64,000 nt of DNA. Origin: Candidatus Melainabacteria bacterium (lineage in GTDB: Bacteria; Cyanobacteriota; Vampirovibrionia; Obscuribacterales; Obscuribacteraceae). Both the position numbers and the translations under genes were made by a program. The number at the start of each line of letters is the position of its first letter. Positions within the stretch are counted from its first letter, which is position 1. Shown here piece after piece: positions 37,953 to 46,134 of the stretch. The stretch lies in contig RXJR01000001.1 of the NCBI GenBank assembly GCA_003963305.1, forward strand, positions 248,001 through 312,000, read 5' to 3'. The notes beneath the pieces are model-generated. The model had not been told where the DNA came from, did no database searches, and saw only the letters and a list, made by a program, of their open reading frames with translations.

Positions 37953-38245
37953 GAGCTCTCCTGGGACTTCTGGAGGGAATGTCAAGACCATATCTATTCA
38001 ACGTTACGAAAACGCTACCGGACCCTTCCAAAGTTCCTATCTATTGAAATGTCCGGAAAATTTCACAACGGTGCCACACTGTTTATGTAATCTTCTAAAT
38101 ACCCTCACAAAAGTTCAAAAGTCCGCGCGCGTGGGAATATCCCCATATGCAAAGATAGAGAAACGAGCTTAACTTAGGGTGCCCCGTTGAATGATGTTGC
38201 ATAGCCCCCGCAACCTACAACCGAGTAGCAAAAGAGAGAAAGAAT

Positions 38246-39589
38246 ATGTCCGACAACGAACGAGACACCCGCGGACCTCAGCGCAGAAGCGATGCGGACC
38301 TATATAACTGGAGTGGCGATTGTAATGGTAATGGCACAAACGGCCCCCGTCCCGGCGGGCAAGATCTCTACAAGTTCGATGGCTCAGGCAGGCAAAACGG
38401 CAACGACAATACGGCCGGCGGCGATGATAACGTCCCAGCCAATTGGCATCCAGACTACAGCCTTTCCTCGAAAAGCGCCCAGGAATGGTTTCAACAATCC
38501 CAGGCCCTGCGTAAACAAAAACTGGATCTCGACGAAAACGGGGATCATGTAGTTCAGCACGGCGACTCGCTGTGGACTATTGCGCAACGTGAACTGCACG
38601 ATCACGGAAAGCAGGGCACCGACCAGGAAATCAAAGCGGAAATTCAGCGCATCGCCAAGCTGAACGAAAGCATGTATCCAAGTTTGATGACCAAGCCGGA
38701 CTTTATCCGAGACGGCTGGAAATTGCACATCGAGCCAGGTGGAAGACAGCAGCAAAATCCCGGCGACAGAGATGACCGTTGCTTGCCGCAAAATTCCGAA
38801 GGCAACGAAGTGACGCCGCCCGGCTACCGCTCAAAACCGCGCGTCATCGTCAACAATGTCTATACAGATAACGCATACTTCAACCAGGGTCCCGGCTGCC
38901 AGCAAGAGCGACCAGATCGCTGCCTGCCCAACCGCGGCGACGATGTCTATCGATACAGCGGCGACCAACGTGGACCAATGGGCGGAAACGATCTCTACGC
39001 ATACAGCGGCGATCGTCAGCAACAGAATCCCGGTCGCAACGGCGATCTCTATGCCTATAGTGGTGATGGAGGTCAGCGCCCGCGCTATAACGACACGCCA
39101 TACAACGGCACAGGAAATGATGGCACTTCCTTCTACCCCGGTGCAGGAAGCGCTCAGGATCAGCTCTGGCAAAGACCTGATCGGGGCGGCGCAGCGATCA
39201 TCAACAATGTGTACGCAGAAAACGCTTACTTCGATCAGCGCAGTGGTTGTTACGACCCGACCCCCGGCTGCCGCATAATGCAGCGAACGCCGTATCAGTC
39301 TGGTGAGGATAACTATTACAATTGCAATCGCGGAAGAGGACGGGGAAGAGTCGTTCAAGTCAACGATAACGGTGATGGAAACTACGACCAGTATCCGACC
39401 GATCAACCGCAGTATCCGACCGGAGACGGCAGCACCAACTATTACACGTACAGAGGCGGATCCAACCCGACCGGCGACTACTATTCAGACGCCAGAAGTC
39501 AGCAAGGAGTCAGCATCGACACACGCTACTCGACTTACCGCAACCCAGCCGGAGCTGACGACGGTACAGACGACCAGTACGCGTATTAG
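38246..39589 (+). CDS. LysM-domain protein with Tyr/Gly repeats
   Basis: Residues 101-165 form a LysM-like peptidoglycan-binding module ('HVVQHGDSLWTIAQREL' to 'DGWKLHI'). Around it the protein is Asn/Gly/Asp/Tyr-rich with motifs repeated many times: 'DLY(A/N)(Y/W)SGD' about five times, and 'NNVY(T/A)(D/E)NAYF(N/D)Q..GC' twice. There is no signal peptide by eye, so localisation is unclear. A tail of Tyr/Gly-rich short units resembles surface or spore-coat-type proteins. AGAGAGAAAGA precedes the ATG and a terminator follows at 39632. Confidence 0.65.
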   Translation: MSDNERDTRGPQRRSDADLYNWSGDCNGNGTNGPRPGGQDLYKFDGSGRQNGNDNTAGGDDNVPANWHPDYSLSSKSAQEWFQQSQALRKQKLDLDENGDHVVQHGDSLWTIAQRELHDHGKQGTDQEIKAEIQRIAKLNESMYPSLMTKPDFIRDGWKLHIEPGGRQQQNPGDRDDRCLPQNSEGNEVTPPGYRSKPRVIVNNVYTDNAYFNQGPGCQQERPDRCLPNRGDDVYRYSGDQRGPMGGNDLYAYSGDRQQQNPGRNGDLYAYSGDGGQRPRYNDTPYNGTGNDGTSFYPGAGSAQDQLWQRPDRGGAAIINNVYAENAYFDQRSGCYDPTPGCRIMQRTPYQSGEDNYYNCNRGRGRGRVVQVNDNGDGNYDQYPTDQPQYPTGDGSTNYYTYRGGSNPTGDYYSDARSQQGVSIDTRYSTYRNPAGADDGTDDQYAY

Positions 39590-39631
39590 AAATAGCAGCC
39601 TGGACTCGCCAGGACGCACTGCAGAAATTCC

Positions 39632-39659
39632 AAAGCCGGCTTGTTGAGCCGGCTTTTTG
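39632..39659 (+). terminator. Intrinsic terminator after the LysM gene
   Basis: AAAGCCGGCT-TTGTTG-style loop-AGCCGGCTTTTT: a 10-bp stem followed by a T-run, 42 bases after the LysM stop codon. It separates this gene from the Tad-like set downstream. Confidence 0.85.
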
Positions 39660-39783
39660 CTATCTCTGGAACTCAATACTCAAATTTGACACAACTTTTT
39701 CCGTCGCGATTTACAACGCCTGCAGTACATTCGGCGTGTAAGTTGCCCCTTGAAAGTTGGCGCGGGGAAGGAGTTTCGAAAGG

Positions 39784-40341
39784 ATGTCTCGATTTCGTTT
39801 ATCGATGGGCACAAGTTTTGTGATCTTAGCTGCCGTCGCTTGCCCCTCGCGTGCAATAGCTCAAGGTGCACAGACCGCAGCGTTGCCTAACGCGCAATTA
39901 GCACTGGCACAACCGCGAGTGGATGGAATGCAACAAATGCGCTCGGAAGCATCGCTTCTGATCAGCAGTGGACAGTATGCAGCCGCTGCAGAAGTCTACA
40001 AACGACTGCTACAGGTCGGCTCGAACGAAGCTTCAGATCGTTACTGGCTGGGAGAATCGCTCTATCATCTCTCCAATTTTCAACAAGCCGCAATTGCCTT
40101 CGAGCAAGCGATTCAACTGAATCCGAAGTTTCCTCAAGCTTTTGTACGATTGAGCGAAACTTACATCGCCTTGCATCAAAAACAGAAAGCCGCTCAAACC
40201 TGCACGAATGGTCTGAACGTTGTCACTGACCCTTACATGAAAGAACAGCTATCGAATCTGCTGAAAGTCGCTGCATATGAAGAAGGAAGGCCGGGACGCA
40301 CCCAGCAATCTCATTCCGTCCGTATGCCCGCGGAGAGCTGA
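39784..40341 (+). CDS. Secreted TPR protein, first gene of Tad-like set
   Basis: A signal peptide ('MSRFRLSMGTSFVILAAVA') leads to two or three TPRs ('LISSGQYAAAAEVYKRLLQ', 'LGESLYHLSNFQQAAIAFEQ', 'FVRLSETYIALHQKQKAAQT'). In Tad loci, TPR lipoproteins such as TadD assist pilus assembly; this protein may play that part but lacks a lipobox. A TTG at 39757 extends the frame; the ATG at 39784 fits the signal peptide better. It ends one base before the TadE-like ATG, indicating one transcript. Confidence 0.7.
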   Translation: MSRFRLSMGTSFVILAAVACPSRAIAQGAQTAALPNAQLALAQPRVDGMQQMRSEASLLISSGQYAAAAEVYKRLLQVGSNEASDRYWLGESLYHLSNFQQAAIAFEQAIQLNPKFPQAFVRLSETYIALHQKQKAAQTCTNGLNVVTDPYMKEQLSNLLKVAAYEEGRPGRTQQSHSVRMPAES

Positions 40342-40342
40342 C

Positions 40343-40879
40343 ATGGCAAGAACCAATACGCAATCGAGATCGAACCGCGGAAGCTTCATTGTTGAAGGAC
40401 CTTTCGCACTGTTTTTGTTTCTATTCTTCTTCGTTTTTCCATTCATGGATTTAGCGACCATAACTCTGCGCACCACATTCCTTTACGCGGCGACTCACAA
40501 TGCCGCATGGGAAGCCGCAAGAGCGCACACATATCAAAACAGCCTAGACGGAATGCCATCAGCAGTTCAACTCGCAGATTACGCGAGCAAGAGAGTGGTT
40601 GGATCATTCACCGGCGTCAAAATCAATTCCATCAAAACAAGCATCATTACGACGGAGCTGAAAACGCTGAACCAGTCGAGGCAGTCATCAGCGCTCTCGA
40701 AACCGGCGGATTCATCCCTCAACAGTTATCAAATCGAAGTCGCCATCAATGGATCGGTCGATCCGCTGATCCTCTACAACGGCAGCGACCTGGCCAACAT
40801 ACCTGGACTAACTCAGCCTATGTCACTGACTTTTACAGACCGTCAATATTGCGAAAACCCACAAGGACTGAATAAATAG
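40343..40879 (+). CDS. TadE-like pseudopilin protein (a)
   Basis: A 178-residue protein with the TadE-type start 'RGSFIVEGPFALFLFLFFFVFP' (Glu five residues into the hydrophobic run, as in pilins cleaved by a prepilin peptidase) then 'ATHNAAWEAARA'. The rest is external. GGAGA eight bases before the ATG at 40343 supports the start. Its neighbours are a TPR gene and a vWA-TadG gene. Confidence 0.75.
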   Translation: MARTNTQSRSNRGSFIVEGPFALFLFLFFFVFPFMDLATITLRTTFLYAATHNAAWEAARAHTYQNSLDGMPSAVQLADYASKRVVGSFTGVKINSIKTSIITTELKTLNQSRQSSALSKPADSSLNSYQIEVAINGSVDPLILYNGSDLANIPGLTQPMSLTFTDRQYCENPQGLNK

Positions 40880-40942
40880 CATCGCCATCGCCAATGGTGC
40901 ACACAATACCCCGCCGACCAATTCTGAGAATCAGCAGCCCAC

Positions 40943-42724
40943 ATGAAATACAACATCACCCACGTGACGATGCGCTCCAGTTTCCGCAAAAGACAAGGAC
41001 AATCGATGATTGCGCTGGTCATGCTGGCGGGGCTGGTTCTAATTCCTATGCTCGGCATATTCACATTCGAAGTGGGTCGATTACACCTGGCCAAACAACA
41101 ACTACAAAATGCATCGGATGCCGCAGCGCTTGCCGCCGTCGCCACGCTGGCGAGTGGAGACAACTTGAATCCTCAAGCTGCACATATCGACGCCATGCAA
41201 ACAGCGCTGGGAATTTTCAAAAAGAATTTCGTTCTCGGTACCGCTCTGACTAATACAGATATCGTCAGCAGCAAAGATCTGGTGCCCAACAACGGAAGCG
41301 CAAACATCTTTTTCGAATTCGTCAATCCACTAACCGGCAAGGTCGAACCGTTGACCAGCCCCAATGCAAAAATCGTGCGCGTATACAGCAATTTCAGCAC
41401 GTTTACAGCATTCGGCAAATATCTGGGTATCAAAGATCTGAACGTCAACGCCCTGGCAAAAGGAGCCGTTCCACAGCTAGACATTGTCTTCTGCTTCGAC
41501 GTGTCAGGCTCAATGGATGACCAGACGCCGGTCACCTTTATCAAACGAAAATGGGACGTGAACCAAAACAAAATAGTCTACACTGTCGCCACCGCAAGCA
41601 GTGGCAGTGCTCAAGGCAAAATCTTCGATATTCTTCAACCCGGTTCAGGAGGCACAAGCCTGAACGCGGCGGAACCTCAACTTCTGGATCAAGCATTCAA
41701 CATGCAATTCACCGAGAATCTTGCACGCGAAGCCGGCGTTCCAGGGCTGCGCTCTCTGAACGGATACCCCGATCAGGGCAAGCCTCCAGGCAACTGCCCA
41801 CCCGGAACCGCGCCAACCTGGGATGGCTATAACAACGCATTCACCGACCTCGTCGTCAACATTGACGGCAACCAGAGCTTTTCAGGATTCACATACAACG
41901 GCTATCGTTTTCCCGATCGCGCCACTTTAGTTGAGGCAGCGCGCGGCAACTTAGAGAACCAGACTGTTTTTATGCAGAGTAAAGCCTACACCGCCGTAAC
42001 CGTCAGCCCACAAGCAGGCTATCAAAATGCATATCAACAAGCAGCGGCAGCACGACTGCAACCGATGAAGGATGCAAAAGATGCCTCAACGATGTTCACA
42101 GATATAATCAACACCGATACCGATTGCCACTTCGGCTTTGTTGCCTTCGACGGCGAAATCGGTACAGATGCGAACTCGATGGAATCATGGTACAGCATCG
42201 ACCAGAACACGCCTTACGGACCGGCAAAACCGTTCGCACTTCCAATGGTGCCTGTCGACCCCGCCCCGGGCAATACAAATTACAACACCGTCAATAACGC
42301 AATCAAGTCTTGCGTTGCGCTGGGTTCGACCAACATCGGCGCAGCAGTCGACAAAGCTGTTCACGAGCTACAAATGCACGCGAGACCTGGCAGCGTGAAA
42401 GCGATCGTTCTCTTCACCGATGGTCAACCAACAAACCCAGGGGGACCGCTCGACTCCAACCCACTCACAAATGCTAGAAAAGCAGCAATTGAAGCGAGAG
42501 ATGCCGGCATTCCTGTTTACACTATCGGATTGGCGCAGAACCCAGCGATCATCGCTGCTGAAACGGCAATTCTGAACGACACAAACAACGACCCTGCCAG
42601 CGGTGGCATGGCAGCCATCGCCGGACATGGAGGAACATTCAACCTGGTTACGAACAGCAGTCAGCTGCGCAAGACCTTCGAAAAGATTGCGCGTCACCTG
42701 GTTGAGCTTGTCGCATCAGGCTGA
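40943..42724 (+). CDS. TadG-like protein with von Willebrand A domain
   Basis: The N-terminus is TadG-type ('KRQGQSMIALVMLAGLVLIP', then 'HLAKQQLQNASDAAALAAVA'). From about residue 180 a vWA domain begins with 'IVFCFDVSGSMDD'; Asp186, Ser188 and Ser190 form the DxSxS metal-ion-dependent adhesion site, and 'GSTNIGAA' and 'VLFTDGQPTNPGGP' supply later MIDAS residues. A ~200-residue insert splits the domain after its first strand. Such proteins are thought to be adhesins or pilus-tip proteins. It sits between two TadE-like genes. Confidence 0.85.
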   Translation: MKYNITHVTMRSSFRKRQGQSMIALVMLAGLVLIPMLGIFTFEVGRLHLAKQQLQNASDAAALAAVATLASGDNLNPQAAHIDAMQTALGIFKKNFVLGTALTNTDIVSSKDLVPNNGSANIFFEFVNPLTGKVEPLTSPNAKIVRVYSNFSTFTAFGKYLGIKDLNVNALAKGAVPQLDIVFCFDVSGSMDDQTPVTFIKRKWDVNQNKIVYTVATASSGSAQGKIFDILQPGSGGTSLNAAEPQLLDQAFNMQFTENLAREAGVPGLRSLNGYPDQGKPPGNCPPGTAPTWDGYNNAFTDLVVNIDGNQSFSGFTYNGYRFPDRATLVEAARGNLENQTVFMQSKAYTAVTVSPQAGYQNAYQQAAAARLQPMKDAKDASTMFTDIINTDTDCHFGFVAFDGEIGTDANSMESWYSIDQNTPYGPAKPFALPMVPVDPAPGNTNYNTVNNAIKSCVALGSTNIGAAVDKAVHELQMHARPGSVKAIVLFTDGQPTNPGGPLDSNPLTNARKAAIEARDAGIPVYTIGLAQNPAIIAAETAILNDTNNDPASGGMAAIAGHGGTFNLVTNSSQLRKTFEKIARHLVELVASG

Positions 42725-42771
42725 ACGGGCTCAATTCTCCCGAAACGCACTACTCAGTCAGGAAATCACTC

Positions 42772-43299
42772 ATGCGAAAACATTCGCCACTCACCGCATC
42801 AAGAACGAAGAGCACAAAGCGCATTGAACTCTCGGGCACTAAACAAGCCATAAGTCCACGAGTGCGCAGTCAACGAGCGAGCATTCTGATCGAATTGTCG
42901 TGCTCGTGTTTCATGATGCTTGTATTCACAATCCTTACCGCTGACATAGGTGTGCTGATTTATGGTGCTGAATTCAACGATCGCGCCTGTCGAGACGCTG
43001 CCAGAGCCGCAGCGCAGGGGCAAGACGCGACACAGAGTACTCAATTGATAAGAGCGATTCTGAAGGCGCACCAGGGTGACGGCAACTACATCAAAGTTCC
43101 AACACTACAAAACCTGATCTACAACGATTACGGCGGCAACCCGCCAGCCCAGGAAGCGCCATACGTCACGGTCACCACTTCAACAACAGCACGAGCTCCA
43201 TTTGCTCCTCTTGTATTTTTCGAAGGACCGGTCTTCCTAAAAAATGGCTCGTTCACTTTTACGCAGACTTACACATTCCCGATCGTGAGAACGAAGTAG
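42772..43299 (+). CDS. TadE-like pseudopilin protein (b)
   Basis: After a basic 35-residue leader comes a TadE-type segment 'RASILIELSCSCFMMLVFTI', then 'EFNDRACRDAARAAAQGQD', the usual order. The glutamate six residues into the hydrophobic stretch is consistent with prepilin-peptidase processing. The external ~110 residues are unknown. It closes the Tad-like set and is followed two bases later by a perfect 17-bp inverted repeat. Confidence 0.75.
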   Translation: MRKHSPLTASRTKSTKRIELSGTKQAISPRVRSQRASILIELSCSCFMMLVFTILTADIGVLIYGAEFNDRACRDAARAAAQGQDATQSTQLIRAILKAHQGDGNYIKVPTLQNLIYNDYGGNPPAQEAPYVTVTTSTTARAPFAPLVFFEGPVFLKNGSFTFTQTYTFPIVRTK

Positions 43300-43300
43300 A

Positions 43301-43336
43301 TGAAAAAGCATGACTGAGGTCAGTCATGCTTTTTCA
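43301..43336. terminator. Bidirectional terminator, 17-bp stem
   Basis: Left arm 43301-43317 and right arm 43320-43336 are perfectly complementary around a 2-base centre, with A-run and T-run at the ends. It lies between the Tad-like set (+) and a convergent secreted-protein gene (-), so it can stop both transcripts. Confidence 0.85.
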
Positions 43337-43362
43337 GACTTAATAGCGATACGGTTCAATAC

Positions 43363-43995
43363 CTAGTTGCTGTTGAAGCGAAAGTCAGAATTTGTTTTGA
43401 ACGCGAAATCGCTGTTTTCTAATATTCCATTTTGACCTACGACAACAGGATAGAACATGTAGATTGCACCTCCAGAGCCGTTATAACGCACTGAGGCCAG
43501 TCTGAGCGCAGTCTGGTTGACGTTGAAAGACGGCGAAAAATCAGTTGGAAGCAAATCGACTTGATAGACATTGTAATTGTTGAATGTTGCGTAGGGACTG
43601 GAAACGACATTTGCGATGCGTGTGAAACCATCCGCCGTCTGTATAACGACGCTCAGCCCCGGATCCGCAGCTGGCCCCAGCCCTGGTACGTCATAATAAA
43701 TTTGAAACTCTTGAAATCCACCGAGATCTGGAAGAACACCTGCCTCAACAGTCGGAAGATTGACTCCACAAGCCACACGTCCTTTCAGAGAATTGATCAG
43801 GTATGTGTGATAGTTGAAGCCGGCGCCGTATGCAGGGTCGCTCGGCAGGTAAGTGCTCGTGCCTTTGAAACTGCCACCCAGGGCAACACCGCTCACGACA
43901 TTCGATGCCGCCTGTGCACCACCCGCGGTGCCAACGATGCAGCCCACGGCTGTTAGTGTACCAAGTAAAGTCGAAACAATTTTTCTGAGTTGCAT
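43363..43995 (-). CDS. Secreted hypothetical protein, paralogue A
   Basis: A cleavable signal peptide ends near 'AGGAQAAS' (about residue 30). The ~180-residue mature domain is rich in Tyr, Asn and Gly and looks beta-structured: 'FQIYYDVPGLGP', 'VVIQTADGFTRIANV', 'SFNVNQTALRLASVRYNGSG', 'MFYPVVVGQNG'. It is clearly homologous to the next gene. I do not recognise a named family. AGGAG eight bases before the ATG at 43995 decides the start. Confidence 0.65.
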   Translation of the reverse strand: MQLRKIVSTLLGTLTAVGCIVGTAGGAQAASNVVSGVALGGSFKGTSTYLPSDPAYGAGFNYHTYLINSLKGRVACGVNLPTVEAGVLPDLGGFQEFQIYYDVPGLGPAADPGLSVVIQTADGFTRIANVVSSPYATFNNYNVYQVDLLPTDFSPSFNVNQTALRLASVRYNGSGGAIYMFYPVVVGQNGILENSDFAFKTNSDFRFNSN

Positions 43996-44166
43996 TGTTG
44001 GCTCCTGCATTTGCTGACAACTGGGTTTCCCGTAGCAGTCTTTAGCTGAGAACTATATCACGTTCATACCTGACCAAACAGCCACGTCGCTGGAAATCAT
44101 TCAAATAGATATCTCATAGTCGACATCACCAGGATATCCAGCACAGCTGCTTTCACAAGTTACCGG

Positions 44167-44793
44167 TTACTGATTATTGAAACGAGCATCGGGGTTCGTT
44201 TTGAAGGAAAACTCGTTGTATAGACTTCCATTGTCACCAATTACAACTGGATAGAACATATAGAGGGGTCCAGCTGAACCGTTGTACCTGACCGATTCAG
44301 TTTTAAGAACGGTTTGATGAGCATTGAATGAGGGTGAAAAGGCTGTGGTCGGCATGAACAGGTAATACACGTTGTAGTTATTACTATTTTGAAAGAACGT
44401 CGAAGCCGGATTAGTAGCAATACGACTGAATCCGTCATCCGTTTGGATTACAACAGAAAAGCCTGAATTCACTGGAGCACCGTTGTTTGGTACTTCGTAA
44501 TATATGTAACTAAAGCTGAAATAGCCAAGGTTAGTTACGTCACCACTATAAAGAGTCGGAATGTTAACACCGGCGCCATATTTGCCCAAATTCAGACAGT
44601 TAATTAGATAGGAATTGTATGTGTTCAAGGCTGGTTCTTTCGAAACAAAAACGCTGCTCCCTTTAGTGCTGGGACCAGGTATCGCGACACCACTGACTTG
44701 CTGTGATGCATATGCACCGTTAGTAGTGCCACCGATGAATGCCATTGCTGCTAATGTGCTGAAGACAGCGGAAACGACCTTTCTAAATTGCAT
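44167..44793 (-). CDS. Secreted hypothetical protein, paralogue B
   Basis: Paralogue of the protein at 43363, sharing 'MQ(F/L)RK(V/I)VS', 'VVIQT(A/D)DGF(T/S)RIA', 'SVRYNGS(A/G)G', 'MFYPVV(I/V)G(D/Q)NG' and 'FKTN(P/S)D(A/F)RFN'. A signal peptide ends at about residue 29 ('GAYASQ'). GAGGTG precedes the ATG at 44793; a longer frame to 44898 has no signal. Tandem duplication of an exported beta-rich domain is the simplest reading. Function unknown. Confidence 0.65.
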   Translation of the reverse strand: MQFRKVVSAVFSTLAAMAFIGGTTNGAYASQQVSGVAIPGPSTKGSSVFVSKEPALNTYNSYLINCLNLGKYGAGVNIPTLYSGDVTNLGYFSFSYIYYEVPNNGAPVNSGFSVVIQTDDGFSRIATNPASTFFQNSNNYNVYYLFMPTTAFSPSFNAHQTVLKTESVRYNGSAGPLYMFYPVVIGDNGSLYNEFSFKTNPDARFNNQ

Positions 44794-44913
44794 CGCAAAC
44801 ACCTCAAGTACTTTGCTATAGTGCACGGTTTTGCGCGCCGTGTCGCACCCAATATACCACGGGCTCAATCGCTCAAACACCGCCGAAAGGTGGACCATTG
44901 AAGCTCTTCAATT

Positions 44914-44955
44914 TGCTCATCCTGAAGGAGTAAACAGACTGCTTCAGGATGAGCA
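44914..44955. promoter_or_regulatory. 14-bp perfect inverted repeat
   Basis: TGCTCATCCTGAAG and CTTCAGGATGAGCA flank a 14-base centre. It lies 121 bases upstream of the secreted-paralogue B start and 132 bases downstream of the T4SS operon's last stop (both minus strand). There is no T-run, so an operator or a rho-independent-like stop are both only possible. Confidence 0.4.
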
Positions 44956-45086
44956 CCTGAAGGTTACTACCAGCTTAAACTCATCAACTCGTGGTGACTC
45001 GATGAACAATTAACCTTGGGAAGTCATATCGTTCCAAACCAGATTGTCGGATATAGAGATCTCACTAAGCTGGACAGGACGAACTG

Positions 45087-45695
45087 CTATTGAGGATTAT
45101 CACCCTTGCTTGACAGGTCTTCAAACCCAGCCACAAGAGCCATCGGTCTGCCGTCAGGGCCCATTACAGGTTGACCATTTTTGTCGCTCTTGTTACCGAT
45201 CAGATAGCGAAATTTGAAATTGACGGGACCGCTCGGTCCACTCTCTTCAGCCGAATGAATTGCCACCACTCCGCGCACATCCATCGGAATCAATCCTTTG
45301 GCATTAGGCTCGCTGGTGTTCACCTCGTCAATGCGGATTGCAGACAGTTGACGGGAGTCTGTCAAACTCTTAGCCTGGGCCGCCAGTTCATCCTGCGTAG
45401 CAGCCAACATGCCGTTTTTGGAGAGCACTTGCACTACAGGAGGTGCAAGCTCCTTTTCGATGAGAGCAAGCGTCGACTCTTTATAGCTGATGTAATTAGT
45501 ATCAAGTAAATGCTGGGTAACTGTGCGCGCAAAATTTTCGTAGTTAACTCGCTGATCTTTGGTGATAGTTTTGCCTGGGTTCGGGCGCGTAACAATCAGA
45601 AGAGCATTAAGGAGCACGCTGAAAATCAAAAGGACATGCACGCCGTACTGACGCACTAATTGATCGACGCTCGATTTTCTTACTCGCCAGTACAT
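45087..45695 (-). CDS. VirB8-like inner-membrane protein
   Basis: One N-terminal membrane helix ('VHVLLIFSVLLNALLIV', about 19-35) is followed by a ~165-residue periplasmic domain with alternating helices and strands of the kind seen in VirB8/TraE (NTF2-like) assembly factors. The sequence match is weak, and the call rests mostly on topology and on position next to VirB4-, VirB3- and VirB6-like genes. Its ATG directly follows the TAG of the preceding small gene. It is the last gene of the operon. Confidence 0.45.
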   Translation of the reverse strand: MYWRVRKSSVDQLVRQYGVHVLLIFSVLLNALLIVTRPNPGKTITKDQRVNYENFARTVTQHLLDTNYISYKESTLALIEKELAPPVVQVLSKNGMLAATQDELAAQAKSLTDSRQLSAIRIDEVNTSEPNAKGLIPMDVRGVVAIHSAEESGPSGPVNFKFRYLIGNKSDKNGQPVMGPDGRPMALVAGFEDLSSKGDNPQ

Positions 45696-46052
45696 CTACT
45701 GCAGCTCCACTTTACCCAGCACCCAATCATTATTGGTCTTATAGAAAGTCAATAGCGCACCACATTCGGTTTCACTATGTTGAGGCTGTTCACCCGACCA
45801 ATCCAGCGTTTGTATGCCGGTGACTTTTACTACTGCATCGGACTCTGTTTTCTTCACAACATCTGCTTTCGTCATCTTCGCGCGTGAATGCAGTTTCAGC
45901 CCCGGCCAGTCCCAGGTATAAATTTCCGCTCCCCAGGCTTGCGCCAGCCCCTGCAAGCGCATACGGCTCACTGACTGCAACGATACGAATACAATAATGA
46001 GTAATGCACAGAAACCGACGAACCATTTATTTGGGCGGAAGAGTTTTTCCAT
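45696..46052 (-). CDS. Small membrane-anchored protein of the T4SS-like operon
   Basis: A 118-residue protein with one N-terminal helix ('WFVGFCALLIIVFVSL') and a short external domain ending 'ALLTFYKTNNDWVLGKVEL', which resembles an NTF2-type strand pair. It abuts the VirB8-like gene with no gap, so the two products probably act together. No family name can be given. Confidence 0.55.
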   Translation of the reverse strand: MEKLFRPNKWFVGFCALLIIVFVSLQSVSRMRLQGLAQAWGAEIYTWDWPGLKLHSRAKMTKADVVKKTESDAVVKVTGIQTLDWSGEQPQHSETECGALLTFYKTNNDWVLGKVELQ

Positions 46053-46134
46053 TTCTACTCACACCCATCGGTCTCTACAAGCTTACTTTTAAAAGAAAGC
46101 AATTCCATAGGATAAACACTAGTCTTTTCTAGGA

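Noticed and set aside
38131-38144. GGGAATATCCC palindrome before the LysM gene
   Set aside because: Only four pairs match around an odd centre, so it is too short to claim as a site.
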